From: an uncultured bacterium
GTDB taxonomy: Bacteria; Cyanobacteriota; Vampirovibrionia; Gastranaerophilales; Gastranaerophilaceae
Direction: 5' to 3'
Length of the DNA: 64,000 nucleotides
NCBI GenBank assembly: GCA_949299935.1
Contig: CASGCE010000032.1
Location: 1 to 64,000 of the forward strand
Below, in pieces: positions 16,702 to 26,493 of this stretch. Below the pieces are notes generated by a model that was given only the letters and a program-made list of their open reading frames with translations, made no database searches and had not been told where the DNA came from. Position 1 is the stretch's first letter. Each line of letters opens with the position of its first letter. Position numbers and translations under genes: made by a program.

Positions 16702-19185
16702 ATGAAAATATATTTTAACCCACTTTTGAACTCTTATAATAATAATCGGCAGCATCAAAATAAACACAAGGATAATAAAATATTATCGGCAGTTTATTCA
16801 TATAATCCTGCTGTGTATAAGGATTTTAACATATCTTTTGGAGCAAGATTATTTAGAACTCCCGAAAATTTTTACGAGCAGGATTTTAATAAAGAGGGAA
16901 TGCCTAAATCACTTCATAGGTACATATATAATCCTGAACATTTTAACTTTAGGAAAACAATTCCTCCTGCACAAGCAATGAAAGAAGTTTTTGGTAAGAT
17001 TAGTGATATGCAAACACTTGAAGACGTGAAAGAGGCATTTCCTAATGAGCCATTGTTTGCTGATTTGCATTCACAATCTTCAAGGAATGCCAGAACAGGT
17101 GTTTTGGGCGAATTGGCGCTTGTCAGATCTGATGATTATTATTCTGATAAATCTTTATTCAAAAACGGCAAAGATGATTTAGGAATGTATATTCTTAAAA
17201 AAATTTTTATTGAAGGTAAGACACTTAAAGAAATTAATAAAGATTTTCAAAAGGATAAAAGTGTTGTTTATAAAGGTATAAGTGATATTCAATATGCAGA
17301 TTTAAAAGCGTTTGGAATTCGTTTCCCGAATATAAAATTTTGGAAATCTTTTATTGCCACACGTGAAGATTTTCCATATGTATTCATTCCCAGAAATCCA
17401 CAGGACGGTAAAACTGTTAAACATTTTGCCCGGATCAATTCTGATGCTGTTGTTAAACCTCGACCCAAAAAACGTTTTGAAGATGTCCAAGATTGGGAAA
17501 TTAATAAAATTTCTGATGCCTTGATAGAAGGTATGGGGAATAAAAAAGAAACTGAAAAACTTTTGAAAAAACGAAGTATTAAAAATACAGAATCTTTGAA
17601 TTTTGTTGCCAAGTATATGAGTGAAATTAATTCAATTGTTCTTGAAAAGCTTCACGTTTCTGAAGAAATGAAAATGTTTTTTGATAACTATGAAAATTTA
17701 TCCAAATCTCAAAAACAAAAGTTTAAGGATTATTGGGATTCCCCCGCGACCAGAGAGTTAAGGTCTATGGTTATGTCTTCAACAATCAGATTTTTCTTCG
17801 ATATATATGGGGTTGACGGAAAAAATGACGAATTTGTTGAACTTTTGGAGTATGCTCATGGGATTAAAGCAAGAAGAATAGCCCAACAGGAAGAACATGA
17901 CAGAATTCAGGCGGAATATGATAAGATGTTCCATGAGCTCGATTTGCAAGAAAATAAACCCGAACAAAAGGTTGAAGATACTCCACAGGTCACTCACTTT
18001 GAAGATTATTTACAAAATGAAGCTAACAAAGTTAATGGTAAGCTTTATGATTTTATGGTAGACGATGGTGTAAAGGTTTCATTATGTCTTAATATCCCTA
18101 AAATTATAACCAGTAAATATGAGCACGAATATAGATTTTTACCTAAAAACTACGCTAAAAATTTTACTGATTTTGTGTTAAATTATCCCAAAGTTAACGA
18201 CTACTACTTACTTTCGCTGCTTTGTAATGATGATAATATGCTTGAAAAAGGTGATTACGTAAGCAATAAAGTTTTATCTGACGAGCCTATAGAAAATATA
18301 AGCTTGAATAGCAAATATGTGGATATGGTAAAGAAAATGCTTATGCCTGAAGAAAAAATCAAAGCTATTAAAGATGAGATATATGAAAGTTATATGGTGT
18401 CAAACAAGAAGCTTGAAAGTATCGCAATCCAAACTTTAAGTGAGCTTATTACAAAGTTAATTAATGATGCAGAAGATTCAAACCAGAATGATGTATTACC
18501 GGAGTTGAAGAATTTCATATCCAAGTTGGATAGTAATGAAGATATAAATATAAGACCGTTTGTGCTGAATGAAAATATGTTAGAAGTATTCAAAAAAGAA
18601 GCTATTAAAAGCTTCAAACTTCTAAAAAAACACAATATAGCATTTTTAAACACAACTCAGTTATGTAAAATATTAGACGTTGCCGGATACGAAAAGTTAC
18701 CTGATAAAGATGTGGATTTTGTTAATAAGACAATGAAAAAGTACCAGCCGCCGCTGTCTGAAAAAGAAATAAGAAAGATATCTTATAAAATTGTAGATAA
18801 TTTAATTAATTATAATGCAGAAAATTCATCTGTCTTGGATGAACCTCATTTATGTTTGTTCAATGCGGTTCAGAAAAACATTACAAAATATTCTAATATA
18901 AGATCCGGTTTTATTAAAGTTATTCAAAGAGCGTACGTTTTACCGGAAAATACCACCTTAAGATATTTGATTGACGAAAATGCTGATAAAAAATTAACTG
19001 AGGCTTTAACTGAAAGGTTTATCATAAATTTGATAATAAACAGTAAAGAAATATTTTATTTTTTGGCATCAATTGATTTAGAGAATCTAGATAAGTACGT
19101 AAAACCATATAGTAGTGATATGTATTCAAAAATGTTGGATTTCAGATACGTTTCATCAAAATATTTTGATAGTTTCGGTGTCTGA
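16702..19185 (+). CDS. Large lineage-specific protein with N-terminal SFGA motif
   Basis: I do not recognise this 827-residue protein. It is hydrophilic, Lys/Asn/Asp-rich and mostly helical, with no signal peptide or membrane helix. The N-terminal 45 residues are a low-complexity Asn-rich segment ending in ISFGARLF (SFGA at 45-48), the tag shared with other proteins in the window. A segment around 170-190 (ILKKIFIEGKTLKEINKDF) could be a helix-turn-helix, with low confidence. Residues 395-430 are strongly charged and may be coiled coil. GAAAGG precedes the ATG and a shared terminator follows the gene. Confidence 0.7.
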   Translation: MKIYFNPLLNSYNNNRQHQNKHKDNKILSAVYSYNPAVYKDFNISFGARLFRTPENFYEQDFNKEGMPKSLHRYIYNPEHFNFRKTIPPAQAMKEVFGKISDMQTLEDVKEAFPNEPLFADLHSQSSRNARTGVLGELALVRSDDYYSDKSLFKNGKDDLGMYILKKIFIEGKTLKEINKDFQKDKSVVYKGISDIQYADLKAFGIRFPNIKFWKSFIATREDFPYVFIPRNPQDGKTVKHFARINSDAVVKPRPKKRFEDVQDWEINKISDALIEGMGNKKETEKLLKKRSIKNTESLNFVAKYMSEINSIVLEKLHVSEEMKMFFDNYENLSKSQKQKFKDYWDSPATRELRSMVMSSTIRFFFDIYGVDGKNDEFVELLEYAHGIKARRIAQQEEHDRIQAEYDKMFHELDLQENKPEQKVEDTPQVTHFEDYLQNEANKVNGKLYDFMVDDGVKVSLCLNIPKIITSKYEHEYRFLPKNYAKNFTDFVLNYPKVNDYYLLSLLCNDDNMLEKGDYVSNKVLSDEPIENISLNSKYVDMVKKMLMPEEKIKAIKDEIYESYMVSNKKLESIAIQTLSELITKLINDAEDSNQNDVLPELKNFISKLDSNEDINIRPFVLNENMLEVFKKEAIKSFKLLKKHNIAFLNTTQLCKILDVAGYEKLPDKDVDFVNKTMKKYQPPLSEKEIRKISYKIVDNLINYNAENSSVLDEPHLCLFNAVQKNITKYSNIRSGFIKVIQRAYVLPENTTLRYLIDENADKKLTEALTERFIINLIINSKEIFYFLASIDLENLDKYVKPYSSDMYSKMLDFRYVSSKYFDSFGV

Positions 19186-19190
19186 TAAAA

Positions 19191-19218
19191 AAATAACCTT
19201 CCTTAAGGAAGGTTATTT
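19191..19218. terminator. Bidirectional terminator between the 827-aa gene and pnp
   Basis: A perfect 12-bp stem (AAATAACCTTCC with GGAAGGTTATTT), a TTAA loop and A/T runs on both sides serve the two convergent genes. Confidence 0.9.
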
Positions 19219-19223
19219 TTTAA

Positions 19224-21368
19224 CTAGATAATTTGTGATTTTTCTTCTTCGTTAACTCCTTTAATAGTAAGGTTAACCCTACCTTTGTCATCAATTTTTA
19301 TAATTTTGACAATAACTTCATCTCCTATTTTAAGGTGTGGTTCAATTGTATCAATATGTTCATTGCATACTTGCGAGATATGAACCATACCGTCTTTTCC
19401 GCCGCAAAGCTCAACGAATGCACCGATTGGTATAATCCTTACTACTTTACCTTTCATGACCATACCCACTTCCGGTTTAAAGGTGAGTTCTTTAATCATT
19501 CTTTGGGCAATTTCTGCACCTTCTTGATCGTTAGAAGTTATAGTAACAACTCCGTTGTCTTGGATATCAATTTCAGCACCGGAAGCATCAATAATTTGTC
19601 GAATTTGTTTTCCACCCGGTCCGATTACTGTTCCGATATCTTCCGTTGAGATAGTCATTGTTGTTATACTTGGTGCAAATGGAGATAGGTGATCCGCCGG
19701 AGCTGTAATAACCTTTCTCATTTCACCCAGTATATGCAATCTGCCTTCTTTAGCTTGGGCTAAAGCTTTTCTTAAAGTATCATTTGCAATGCCTTTGGCC
19801 TTCATGTCCATTTGCAATGCGGTTATTCCCGTATCATTACCTGTAACTTTGAAATCCATATCGCCCAAGAAGTCTTCTATACCCTGAATATCAGTCAATA
19901 CTACGGGTTCTTTGCCTTCTTCAGTAATCATACCCATTGCTACGCCGCCAATCATACATTTAACTGGTACTCCGGCATTCATCAATGCCATTGAGGAGCC
20001 GCAGGTTGATGCCATTGATGTTGAACCGTTTGATTCAAGCACATCGGAGGTTACACGAATTGTATAACCAAATTCTTCTTGTGAAGGAAGAGCCGGGACG
20101 TTAGCCCGTTCTGCTAAATTACCGTGTCCCACTTCGCGTCTTCCCGGACCTCTCAAAGGTTTGACTTCTCCGACCGAAAACCCTGGGAATATATATTTAT
20201 GCATGTATGTTTTTTCTGTTTCTGGGTCCACACCGTCAAGTTCTTGTTTCATTCCGGGGCCTGCAAGGGTTGCAACTGAAAGAACTTGAGTTTGTCCTCG
20301 GGTGAATACTGCTGAGCCGTGGGCTCTCGGAATAACTCCCACTTCACACCAAATTGGTCTTACATCGTGTGGTTTTCTGCCGTCGGCTCTAACACCTTCT
20401 TCCAGAATCATTGTGCGCATAATTTTCTTTTCGGCATTTTTGAATTCTTCTGCAACAAAGTCAATACCTGTTTCTTCTATAATTTGTTTAATATAATGAT
20501 CTTCAGGCAGGGCATCAATCTTTTCTTTAACAAGTTTTTTTGCTTCTTCAAGTTTATTCTGCCTGTATTCTCTGTCAAAGTTGTGATATGCATCAAAAAT
20601 CATATCGTGTGCTGTTTCATCAATAATTTTCTTTAATTCAGTTGTATCATAGGGATTTACAAATTCTTCTTTAACTACGCCGCATTCTTTCGCAAAGGCC
20701 TCTTGAATCTCGCATTGTTTTTTAATTTCTGCCTGAGCGAATTCCACAGCATCCATGATATCTTCTTCACTAACGAACTTACAGCCGGCTTCAACCATTA
20801 TGACGCTGTCATGTGTACCGGCAACTACAATATCCAAATCAGATTTATCAGCTTGCTGGTGTGTAGGGTTTGCGATTAATTTGCCGTTTTCGTCCTTAGA
20901 AACCCTTACTGCACCAATAGGACCTTCAAAAGGTGCACCTGAAAGCATTAATGAAAATGATGCGCCGAGCATGGCAAGTGTATCAGGCTGGTTTTGTTGA
21001 TCATAGCTGAATAATTGCGCTACAATTTGTATATCATTTCTGTATCCTTTTGGGAAAAGCGGTCTTATTGGTCTGTCAATTAAACGTGAAATCAATATGG
21101 CTTTATCACTTGCTTTACCTTCTGAACGGTTATAGCCACCAGGTATACGTCCAATAGAGGACATTCTTTCTTCATAATCAATTAGCAACGGGAAAAAATC
21201 TATACCTACACGTGGTTCTTTTGATACTACACAGTGTACAAATAACATTGTGTCTCCGCACCTGATTGTAACCGAACCGTTAGTTGATTGTGCATACTTC
21301 CCGGTTTCAATTGTAACAGTTTTACCGCCAATTTCCAATTGGGTTTTGTGTGTTTCTGGGATTGTCAT
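19224..21368 (-). CDS. pnp: Polynucleotide phosphorylase
   Basis: The 714-residue protein has the full PNPase order: two RNase PH domains separated by a helical domain, then a KH domain (IGPGGKQIRQIIDASGAEI) and an S1 domain (GMVMKGKVVRIIPIGAFVEL). PNPase degrades RNA 3' to 5' with phosphate and can add heteropolymeric tails. The start at 21368 is chosen because GGAAAGGAAG lies directly before it; an upstream in-frame ATG would add 16 Arg/Lys-rich residues. The gene stands alone with a terminator. Confidence 0.97.
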   Translation of the reverse strand: MTIPETHKTQLEIGGKTVTIETGKYAQSTNGSVTIRCGDTMLFVHCVVSKEPRVGIDFFPLLIDYEERMSSIGRIPGGYNRSEGKASDKAILISRLIDRPIRPLFPKGYRNDIQIVAQLFSYDQQNQPDTLAMLGASFSLMLSGAPFEGPIGAVRVSKDENGKLIANPTHQQADKSDLDIVVAGTHDSVIMVEAGCKFVSEEDIMDAVEFAQAEIKKQCEIQEAFAKECGVVKEEFVNPYDTTELKKIIDETAHDMIFDAYHNFDREYRQNKLEEAKKLVKEKIDALPEDHYIKQIIEETGIDFVAEEFKNAEKKIMRTMILEEGVRADGRKPHDVRPIWCEVGVIPRAHGSAVFTRGQTQVLSVATLAGPGMKQELDGVDPETEKTYMHKYIFPGFSVGEVKPLRGPGRREVGHGNLAERANVPALPSQEEFGYTIRVTSDVLESNGSTSMASTCGSSMALMNAGVPVKCMIGGVAMGMITEEGKEPVVLTDIQGIEDFLGDMDFKVTGNDTGITALQMDMKAKGIANDTLRKALAQAKEGRLHILGEMRKVITAPADHLSPFAPSITTMTISTEDIGTVIGPGGKQIRQIIDASGAEIDIQDNGVVTITSNDQEGAEIAQRMIKELTFKPEVGMVMKGKVVRIIPIGAFVELCGGKDGMVHISQVCNEHIDTIEPHLKIGDEVIVKIIKIDDKGRVNLTIKGVNEEEKSQII

Positions 21369-21449
21369 AATCTTCCTTTCCTGCGTTCTTTCTAAACGCT
21401 TTTTATTGTTATACATTCTTATCTTCGTTTTAATTATAGCTTAAATATA

Positions 21450-21478
21450 AAAAAAAGACTACATTGTAGTCTTTTTTT
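21450..21478 (-). terminator. Terminator after the 95-aa gene
   Basis: A-run, GACTAC, ATT loop, GTAGTC and T7 form a compact symmetric hairpin between the small gene and pnp, both on the minus strand. Confidence 0.8.
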
Positions 21479-21515
21479 ATTTTTACATATGTTTGCCGAT
21501 TTAGTGCAAAATTAC

Positions 21516-21803
21516 TTAAAAATGCATATCAAAACTTGGCGGCATTCCGTTCATTTTTTCATTTTCAATACGCATTGCAGCACCTATTGTGAAACTTTGT
21601 GCGCTTATCCGGTTAATTTGAAAGTCTAAATCACCATTGAATACCTGTTCATTTTCTTCTAAAAATCTGAAAAGCGGGTCTGTAGGTGCCTTCGCTAAGT
21701 TTCCGAGAGTTTCACCTGCTTGCTTGAGTGTTCTTTCAGGAACTTTTACGTTCAAACCGAAAGGTTTATATGGTCTATTAAATGAAAATTCCGTTTCTGC
21801 CAT
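21516..21803 (-). CDS. Small hypothetical protein
   Basis: The protein is unrecognised, about 95 residues from the ATG at 21803 (preceded by AGGGA) or 110 from an earlier in-frame ATG. It begins MAETEFSFNRPYKPFGL and includes NQVFNG- and ISAQSFTIGAAMR-like beta segments. No signal peptide or membrane segment is visible. It lies 53 nt before the HNH-like gene's 3' end on the same strand and is followed by a terminator. Confidence 0.5.
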   Translation of the reverse strand: MAETEFSFNRPYKPFGLNVKVPERTLKQAGETLGNLAKAPTDPLFRFLEENEQVFNGDLDFQINRISAQSFTIGAAMRIENEKMNGMPPSFDMHF

Positions 21804-21900
21804 GAGACTATTCCCTAGTTTTATGTACATATTTGTAATCGGAAACATCCTCTTAAAAATTTAATGATTTTAGACAAAAAGCAATAAAAATTTACATTTG

Positions 21901-23316
21901 TTAATGTTCAGCAATGTTATTTTGCTTTGAGCATTGTTTTGTAAGTTTAGATTTATCTAGGATAATATGTCCTTCGTGTTCTATTGTATTGATTTGTGCG
22001 AGAGCATCTTCATATTTTATTTTACCCCTTGCAACAAGTTTAGCCAAATTATTAGTATATTTTTGCTGGTTTCTTAGCGGATAGTTTTGTAGAACTTGCC
22101 ATAAGGGTTTGCTTTGCCTGTCTGAATTTATTTGTTTTTTTGCCAAAGCGACATTCGCGATTGTATTTTCTCCGCCTTCAGATTTTGCTTTCAGGTGTTC
22201 TACGGATACCATTGCAGGATTAAACAATCTGTCACCGATAATATCCGGATCTGCATCTTTGAATTTCAATATTAACGCGTCGGCATTTCTGGATGATGTA
22301 GGCAGATTCATTGCTATATCCATCATCTTTTGTTTAAGTGCCTTGTTAGGCATATCTGTCAATAATTTATCTAAATCATATACAAAGGTTTTATTACTAA
22401 ATACCATATTTACCGGTAGGCCTTCCAGCATATTTATATTTTCTATGCATAGTTTTTCAAGTTTTTTGTACCCCTTAAGGGCTGCTGTTTCTCGCATTTT
22501 CTCTATAATTGCAATGCGTACCGCAGTTTTATCGGTTTCATATCGTTTGTAATTTCTCTCATAATATTGTGATTTTTTACCGGATACTTTTAAATTTTTA
22601 AAATTGAATACTTTTTTTACAAATGCTGTTTTAAGTGGCTCTTTGTCATTGTTAAGGGTCTTATCTTCCAGCAAATAAAGTAAATTTTGTATTCTATTCT
22701 TAAGATTATTATCAGATGTTTTATTGAGGATCTTTGTTATTTTATAGGAAAATTCATAAATACTGAAATAACGGTTGATTGGCTGGTCATACAATTTTTT
22801 GTCAGTGGTTTGCATAAATTCAAAAAACGGCTGCAGATATTCTTGTGGAAGTTCTGCTCCGAGAGCTTTTATGGCATCAAATTTAGGTTTCTGAACTTGT
22901 CGGAAATTTGAGCGTGCTGTTTTATACCAATTTTTAAATAGTTGTGAAAAATCTATATTCGGAGTTTCTTTTGCAGCCTGTTTTATACGCCTAAAAACTT
23001 CTTTTTCAATAGGTCCCAAATATCTATTTTCGTAAGGAGTTAGTTTTCTGATGACTTCGCTTATTGTACCTTGAAAAAATCCGCGTTTTTTCATTTTAAT
23101 CAACTGGTGGTTAGTTAGCATTTTTTCGCCTGTATATAGGCATGTCATGTAAGATCCGAGTTTTTTAAAATCTTTTATAGACGTTGCAGGGTGTCCGGTA
23201 AAACTTACGCTGTCATAAAGCTGTTTGGAAAATAACCTGCTAGCTGAGTAATCAACATAATTGTTATTATTTTGTCTTACTTGTGGTATGAGTAAATTTA
23301 TTGATAAAATTTTCAT
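21901..23316 (-). CDS. Lineage-specific protein with HNH-nuclease-like C-terminal region and N-terminal SFTG motif
   Basis: The 471 residues fall into an Asn-rich N-terminus with VSFTG at 37-41, a long helical middle, and an HNH-like segment (Glu373-His374, Gly381-Gly382, Asn388, Asn397) of the form EH...GG...N...N. An early CLYTGE (Cys59) might be the remnant of the first beta-hairpin of such a fold. HNH domains cut DNA with one metal ion; whether this one is active is unknown, because only one clear His is visible. TATAAT lies 3 nt before the ATG and an AGGAG further upstream. The N-terminal tag makes a cytoplasmic restriction role less obvious. Confidence 0.6.
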   Translation of the reverse strand: MKILSINLLIPQVRQNNNNYVDYSASRLFSKQLYDSVSFTGHPATSIKDFKKLGSYMTCLYTGEKMLTNHQLIKMKKRGFFQGTISEVIRKLTPYENRYLGPIEKEVFRRIKQAAKETPNIDFSQLFKNWYKTARSNFRQVQKPKFDAIKALGAELPQEYLQPFFEFMQTTDKKLYDQPINRYFSIYEFSYKITKILNKTSDNNLKNRIQNLLYLLEDKTLNNDKEPLKTAFVKKVFNFKNLKVSGKKSQYYERNYKRYETDKTAVRIAIIEKMRETAALKGYKKLEKLCIENINMLEGLPVNMVFSNKTFVYDLDKLLTDMPNKALKQKMMDIAMNLPTSSRNADALILKFKDADPDIIGDRLFNPAMVSVEHLKAKSEGGENTIANVALAKKQINSDRQSKPLWQVLQNYPLRNQQKYTNNLAKLVARGKIKYEDALAQINTIEHEGHIILDKSKLTKQCSKQNNIAEH

Positions 23317-23337
23317 ATTATTATAAAACTCCTAAAT

Positions 23338-23372
23338 AAAAAAATTGCCAGTTAAAATAAACTGACAATTTT
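23338..23372 (-). terminator. Terminator after tsaB
   Basis: On the minus strand AAAATTGTCAGTT pairs with AACTGGCAATTTT (one mismatch) around a short AT loop, followed by a T-rich tail. Confidence 0.65.
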
Positions 23373-23988
23373 ATTTTTGATTAATTGGCGGAGGCTGAAT
23401 GTATAAAGGAAGCAAATCAGCCCAATTACCGTGTTCTTTTTTTATTTTATCCAATATTATATCGGATAAAATTTCCCCAAGCGGATAATTCTCTTTTTCG
23501 TATGATTTACCGCCTATAATTTTTTGTAATTTGTTATCGGTTATTATATTATAATTTCCGTTTTGAATTATTTTTTGTACATCTTCAAGTTCTACTGCCC
23601 CTTTTATTTCATTATCATACCACAGGTATGCTTTATTTTTCTTTGCGTCGAGAGCTACGAGAGGTTTTTCACCTGCAAGTTTTGACAAAATTTCAAGCGA
23701 AGAAACTCCGATTGCTTTTATTTTGAGTTGCTGCGCCATAACTCTTGCGACTGTTGTACATGCTCTTATACCTGTAAAACTGCCAGGACCTATGTTTATT
23801 CCTATAACATCAAGCTCTTGTGGTGTTATGTTATTTTTTTTAAGCACATTGCTTATCGTGGAAATTAAAAACGCCGAGTGATATTTGCTTTCAGTATTTT
23901 CAATAACCTCTGACGATAATATTTCCTTTTCTGTTCTCAAAACCACAAACATTTTGTTTAAGCATGTATCAAATGCTAAAATTTTCAC
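23371..23988 (-). CDS. tsaB: tRNA threonylcarbamoyladenosine biosynthesis protein TsaB
   Basis: The 205 residues have the ASKHA-fold signature of TsaB: ILAFDTCLNKMFV at the start and IGPGSFTGIRACTTVARV in the middle. TsaB is the inactive paralogue that holds TsaD and TsaE together for t6A37 modification of ANN-decoding tRNAs. The gene overlaps tsaE by 4 nt, the usual partner arrangement. TsaD is not in the window. Confidence 0.93.
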   Translation of the reverse strand: MKILAFDTCLNKMFVVLRTEKEILSSEVIENTESKYHSAFLISTISNVLKKNNITPQELDVIGINIGPGSFTGIRACTTVARVMAQQLKIKAIGVSSLEILSKLAGEKPLVALDAKKNKAYLWYDNEIKGAVELEDVQKIIQNGNYNIITDNKLQKIIGGKSYEKENYPLGEILSDIILDKIKKEHGNWADLLPLYIQPPPINQK

Positions 23989-24458
23989 TGGTATAATCCC
24001 TCTATTACGGTAATGTTATCACAACCTGTTGCTTCAAATGAATATTTTCTTGCCTCATCTTCATTATACTTAACATTTATTTTTACATGATCAAAAGGAA
24101 TTTCATTCTGTGAAAACTCTGCCCATTCTACAAAAGTTGCTTGATGCCCTTCGGAATATTCCCTTAGTTCATCGAGAATTGTTTTAACTCCTTCGTTTTC
24201 CAGCCTGTATAAGTCAAAGTGATATACGGGGATTTTAGCGGTATGGTATTCATTTAATATTACAAAACTCGGACTTGTAACTTTTTCTGTTACTCCGAGT
24301 GCTTCTGCCACAAGTTTTACGAATGCCGTTTTGCCGGCTCCTATTTCACCATATAAGCTTACAAAACAACCTTTTTGCTCAATGAGCTTTGCAAATTTTT
24401 TTGCTAATTCTTTTGTTTCTGTTATACTGTGACAAATTTTTTCGTACTTATTGTTCAT
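23985..24458 (-). CDS. tsaE: tRNA threonylcarbamoyladenosine biosynthesis ATPase TsaE
   Basis: The 157 residues contain the P-loop GEIGAGKTAFVK and the TsaE features SPSFVILNEY and HFDLYRL, with VEWAEF near the C-terminus. TsaE is the ATPase that resets the TsaBD complex during t6A synthesis. Its start lies inside the end of the diguanylate cyclase gene (11-nt overlap) and its stop overlaps tsaB, giving one coupled operon. Confidence 0.94.
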   Translation of the reverse strand: MNNKYEKICHSITETKELAKKFAKLIEQKGCFVSLYGEIGAGKTAFVKLVAEALGVTEKVTSPSFVILNEYHTAKIPVYHFDLYRLENEGVKTILDELREYSEGHQATFVEWAEFSQNEIPFDHVKINVKYNEDEARKYSFEATGCDNITVIEGLYQ

Positions 24459-25668
24459 TTACGATTACCTTGTTTCTTCCTGAATTTTTAGCTTCGTAAA
24501 GTGCCTTATCAGCATTTTGTATCAAATCGTTTTCTTTATCATTATCTTTTAGCTGGTAAATTCCGGAGCTTATGGTAACATGAATTTCCTTTTCCTGTGC
24601 ATCCGGATTAATTTTTGTTATGTCAATATTTTTATTTTCAATTGATTTTCTCAAACGTTCCGCAACCATTTTTGCTTCTTCAATTTTTGTGAATGGTAAA
24701 AGTATTACAAATTCTTCTCCGCCATACCGTCCGGCAATGTCGTATTCTCTGAGTTGTGAACGCATTATTTTTGAAACTGTTTTGAGCACCAGATCACCTA
24801 CGGTATGACCGTACGTATCATTAACCTTCTTAAAAAAGTCAATATCTGTCATAATGGCGCATAGAGATGTTTTTTGCCTGCGTGCGCTTGCAATCTCCTG
24901 TTTTGTTCGTTCTTCAAGTTGGCGTCTGTTGTAAAATCCGGTAAGTGCATCCAAAGTTGCATGTTTTAATATTTCTGCATATACGTTGGCTCGATTAATT
25001 GTTGTGGCTGCTTGTTTGGATAAATCTTCAAGGTATTCTGTTTCTCTAAGGGTAAGTTTACTGTCTATATTTTTGGTGACGATATATCCCAGAATTTTAT
25101 CTTCATTGATTAACGGGAATATGCCAAGTTCTTCTGTTGTTATGCGTTTTCTGGGTTCGGCATTTATTATATCCATAATTTTATCGTCACTGCATGCACC
25201 TGGCCACATCAGTTTATAATTATTCTTGTCCTTGATGAATATGTATATAAGATGGTTTTGTATGAATTTATCAATCATTTCACCTAAAAGCGGTATGATA
25301 TAGTTTAATTCATATTGTGTTTCGATTATTTTTGCTATGTTTTTCATTGCATTTTGAAAGTCAATATTTTTTTGCATTCTGTCTGTCAGCACGATATTTT
25401 GAACTTTCAAAGATATAAGATAAAGCGCTATATCTAAAAAATCTACAAGTTTTTCAGTAGTTTTATCGAATTCAATATATCCTATGATTTGGTTGTGTTT
25501 GTACAAGGGATAATAAGGCTTTTCGGATGAAAAATTATTTTTCAGGATAATATTGCATTTGCCTGTATTAAAATTTTTATCAAAAAACTCCTCAAGCGAG
25601 GTTACAACCGATTTTTCGCTGTAACTTTCGTTAAGAATCTGTGAAAGTTTTTTTATAAGTTCTAAAAT
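24448..25668 (-). CDS. GAF-like/GGDEF diguanylate cyclase, start codon unclear
   Basis: The C-terminal 170 residues are a complete GGDEF domain with RYGGEEF as active site, so it should make c-di-GMP from two GTP. Upstream lies a GAF-like sensor region. The first conventional start is TTG 25506, but the frame is open back to the YebC stop and the peptide there (EKSVVTSLEEFFDKNFNTG) reads as real protein. The only plausible start beyond it is ATT 25668-25666, with AGAGGG of the yebC end as ribosome binding site. An AUU start, or an unrecognised internal start, would give about 406 or 352 residues. It is coupled to yebC upstream and tsaE downstream. Confidence 0.8.
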   Translation of the reverse strand: MLELIKKLSQILNESYSEKSVVTSLEEFFDKNFNTGKCNIILKNNFSSEKPYYPLYKHNQIIGYIEFDKTTEKLVDFLDIALYLISLKVQNIVLTDRMQKNIDFQNAMKNIAKIIETQYELNYIIPLLGEMIDKFIQNHLIYIFIKDKNNYKLMWPGACSDDKIMDIINAEPRKRITTEELGIFPLINEDKILGYIVTKNIDSKLTLRETEYLEDLSKQAATTINRANVYAEILKHATLDALTGFYNRRQLEERTKQEIASARRQKTSLCAIMTDIDFFKKVNDTYGHTVGDLVLKTVSKIMRSQLREYDIAGRYGGEEFVILLPFTKIEEAKMVAERLRKSIENKNIDITKINPDAQEKEIHVTISSGIYQLKDNDKENDLIQNADKALYEAKNSGRNKVIVNEQ

Positions 25669-25671
25669 AGT

Positions 25672-26421
25672 TTAACCCTCTAATTTTTGTAAAATATCAT
25701 CGGAAATATCAAAGTTAGCGTAAACGTTTTGTATATCATCGTGTTCTTCAATTTTTTCGAGCAACTTCATAATTTGGCTTGCCACAGCTTCATCAGTAAC
25801 TTCCACCGTATTTTGTGGTATTCTTGTAAGCTCTGCGGTATTGCTCTTGAAACCCTCTTTTTCAAGCCCTTCAACAACATTTTGGAAATTTTCAACTGAT
25901 GTAATAACTTTATATTCATCGTCTTCTTCTGTAATATCTTCAGCATCAAAAGATATTGCAGCCTCAAAGAGTTTATCATAATCGACTGATTTATCAAAGG
26001 ATATAGAGCCTTTTTGGTCAAACATCCATCCAACACATCCTGTTGAGCCAAGGCTTCCGCCGAATTTTGTAAAATAACTTCTTATATCTCCTGCTGTACG
26101 GTTACGGTTGTCTGTCATAGCTTCGATTACAACGGCCACACCACCCGGAGCGTAACCTTCGTAAATAAGTTCTTCGTAACTTTCAGTACCTGATGTTCCG
26201 GCTCCCTTTTCAATAGCTCTTTTGATATTATCGTTTGGAAGCCCTGCTGCTTTTGCTTTTTCTATTGCTGTTCTTAATCTGAAATTCCCTGCCGGATCAG
26301 GCCCGCCCAGTCTTGCTGATACAATTAACTCTCTTGAATATTTTTGAAAAACAACTGCCCTTTGCGAATCCACTTTTGCTTTTTTATGTTTAATGGTTGA
26401 CCATTTTGAGTGTCCTGACAT
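25672..26421 (-). CDS. YebC/PmpR family protein
   Basis: The 249-residue protein begins with the family hallmark MSGHSKWSTIKHKKA and keeps the KAKAAGLPNDNIKRAIEKG segment. Family members are DNA-binding regulators, and some act as translation factors that relieve ribosome stalling on proline runs. The length is typical. It is first in the run YebC, GGDEF protein, TsaE, TsaB, with AAGAGGG before the ATG. Confidence 0.93.
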   Translation of the reverse strand: MSGHSKWSTIKHKKAKVDSQRAVVFQKYSRELIVSARLGGPDPAGNFRLRTAIEKAKAAGLPNDNIKRAIEKGAGTSGTESYEELIYEGYAPGGVAVVIEAMTDNRNRTAGDIRSYFTKFGGSLGSTGCVGWMFDQKGSISFDKSVDYDKLFEAAISFDAEDITEEDDEYKVITSVENFQNVVEGLEKEGFKSNTAELTRIPQNTVEVTDEAVASQIMKLLEKIEEHDDIQNVYANFDISDDILQKLEG

Positions 26422-26493
26422 AGTATATCCCTCTTATTTTTTTCTTACTTTAACGTAGCAGAAAAATATAAATTTATCAAATAAGTTCAAAAA

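Noticed and set aside
22109-22552. A 147-codon frame antisense to the HNH-like gene
   Set aside because: Ser/Phe/Ile-rich translation typical of an antisense shadow in AT-rich DNA; no start signals.
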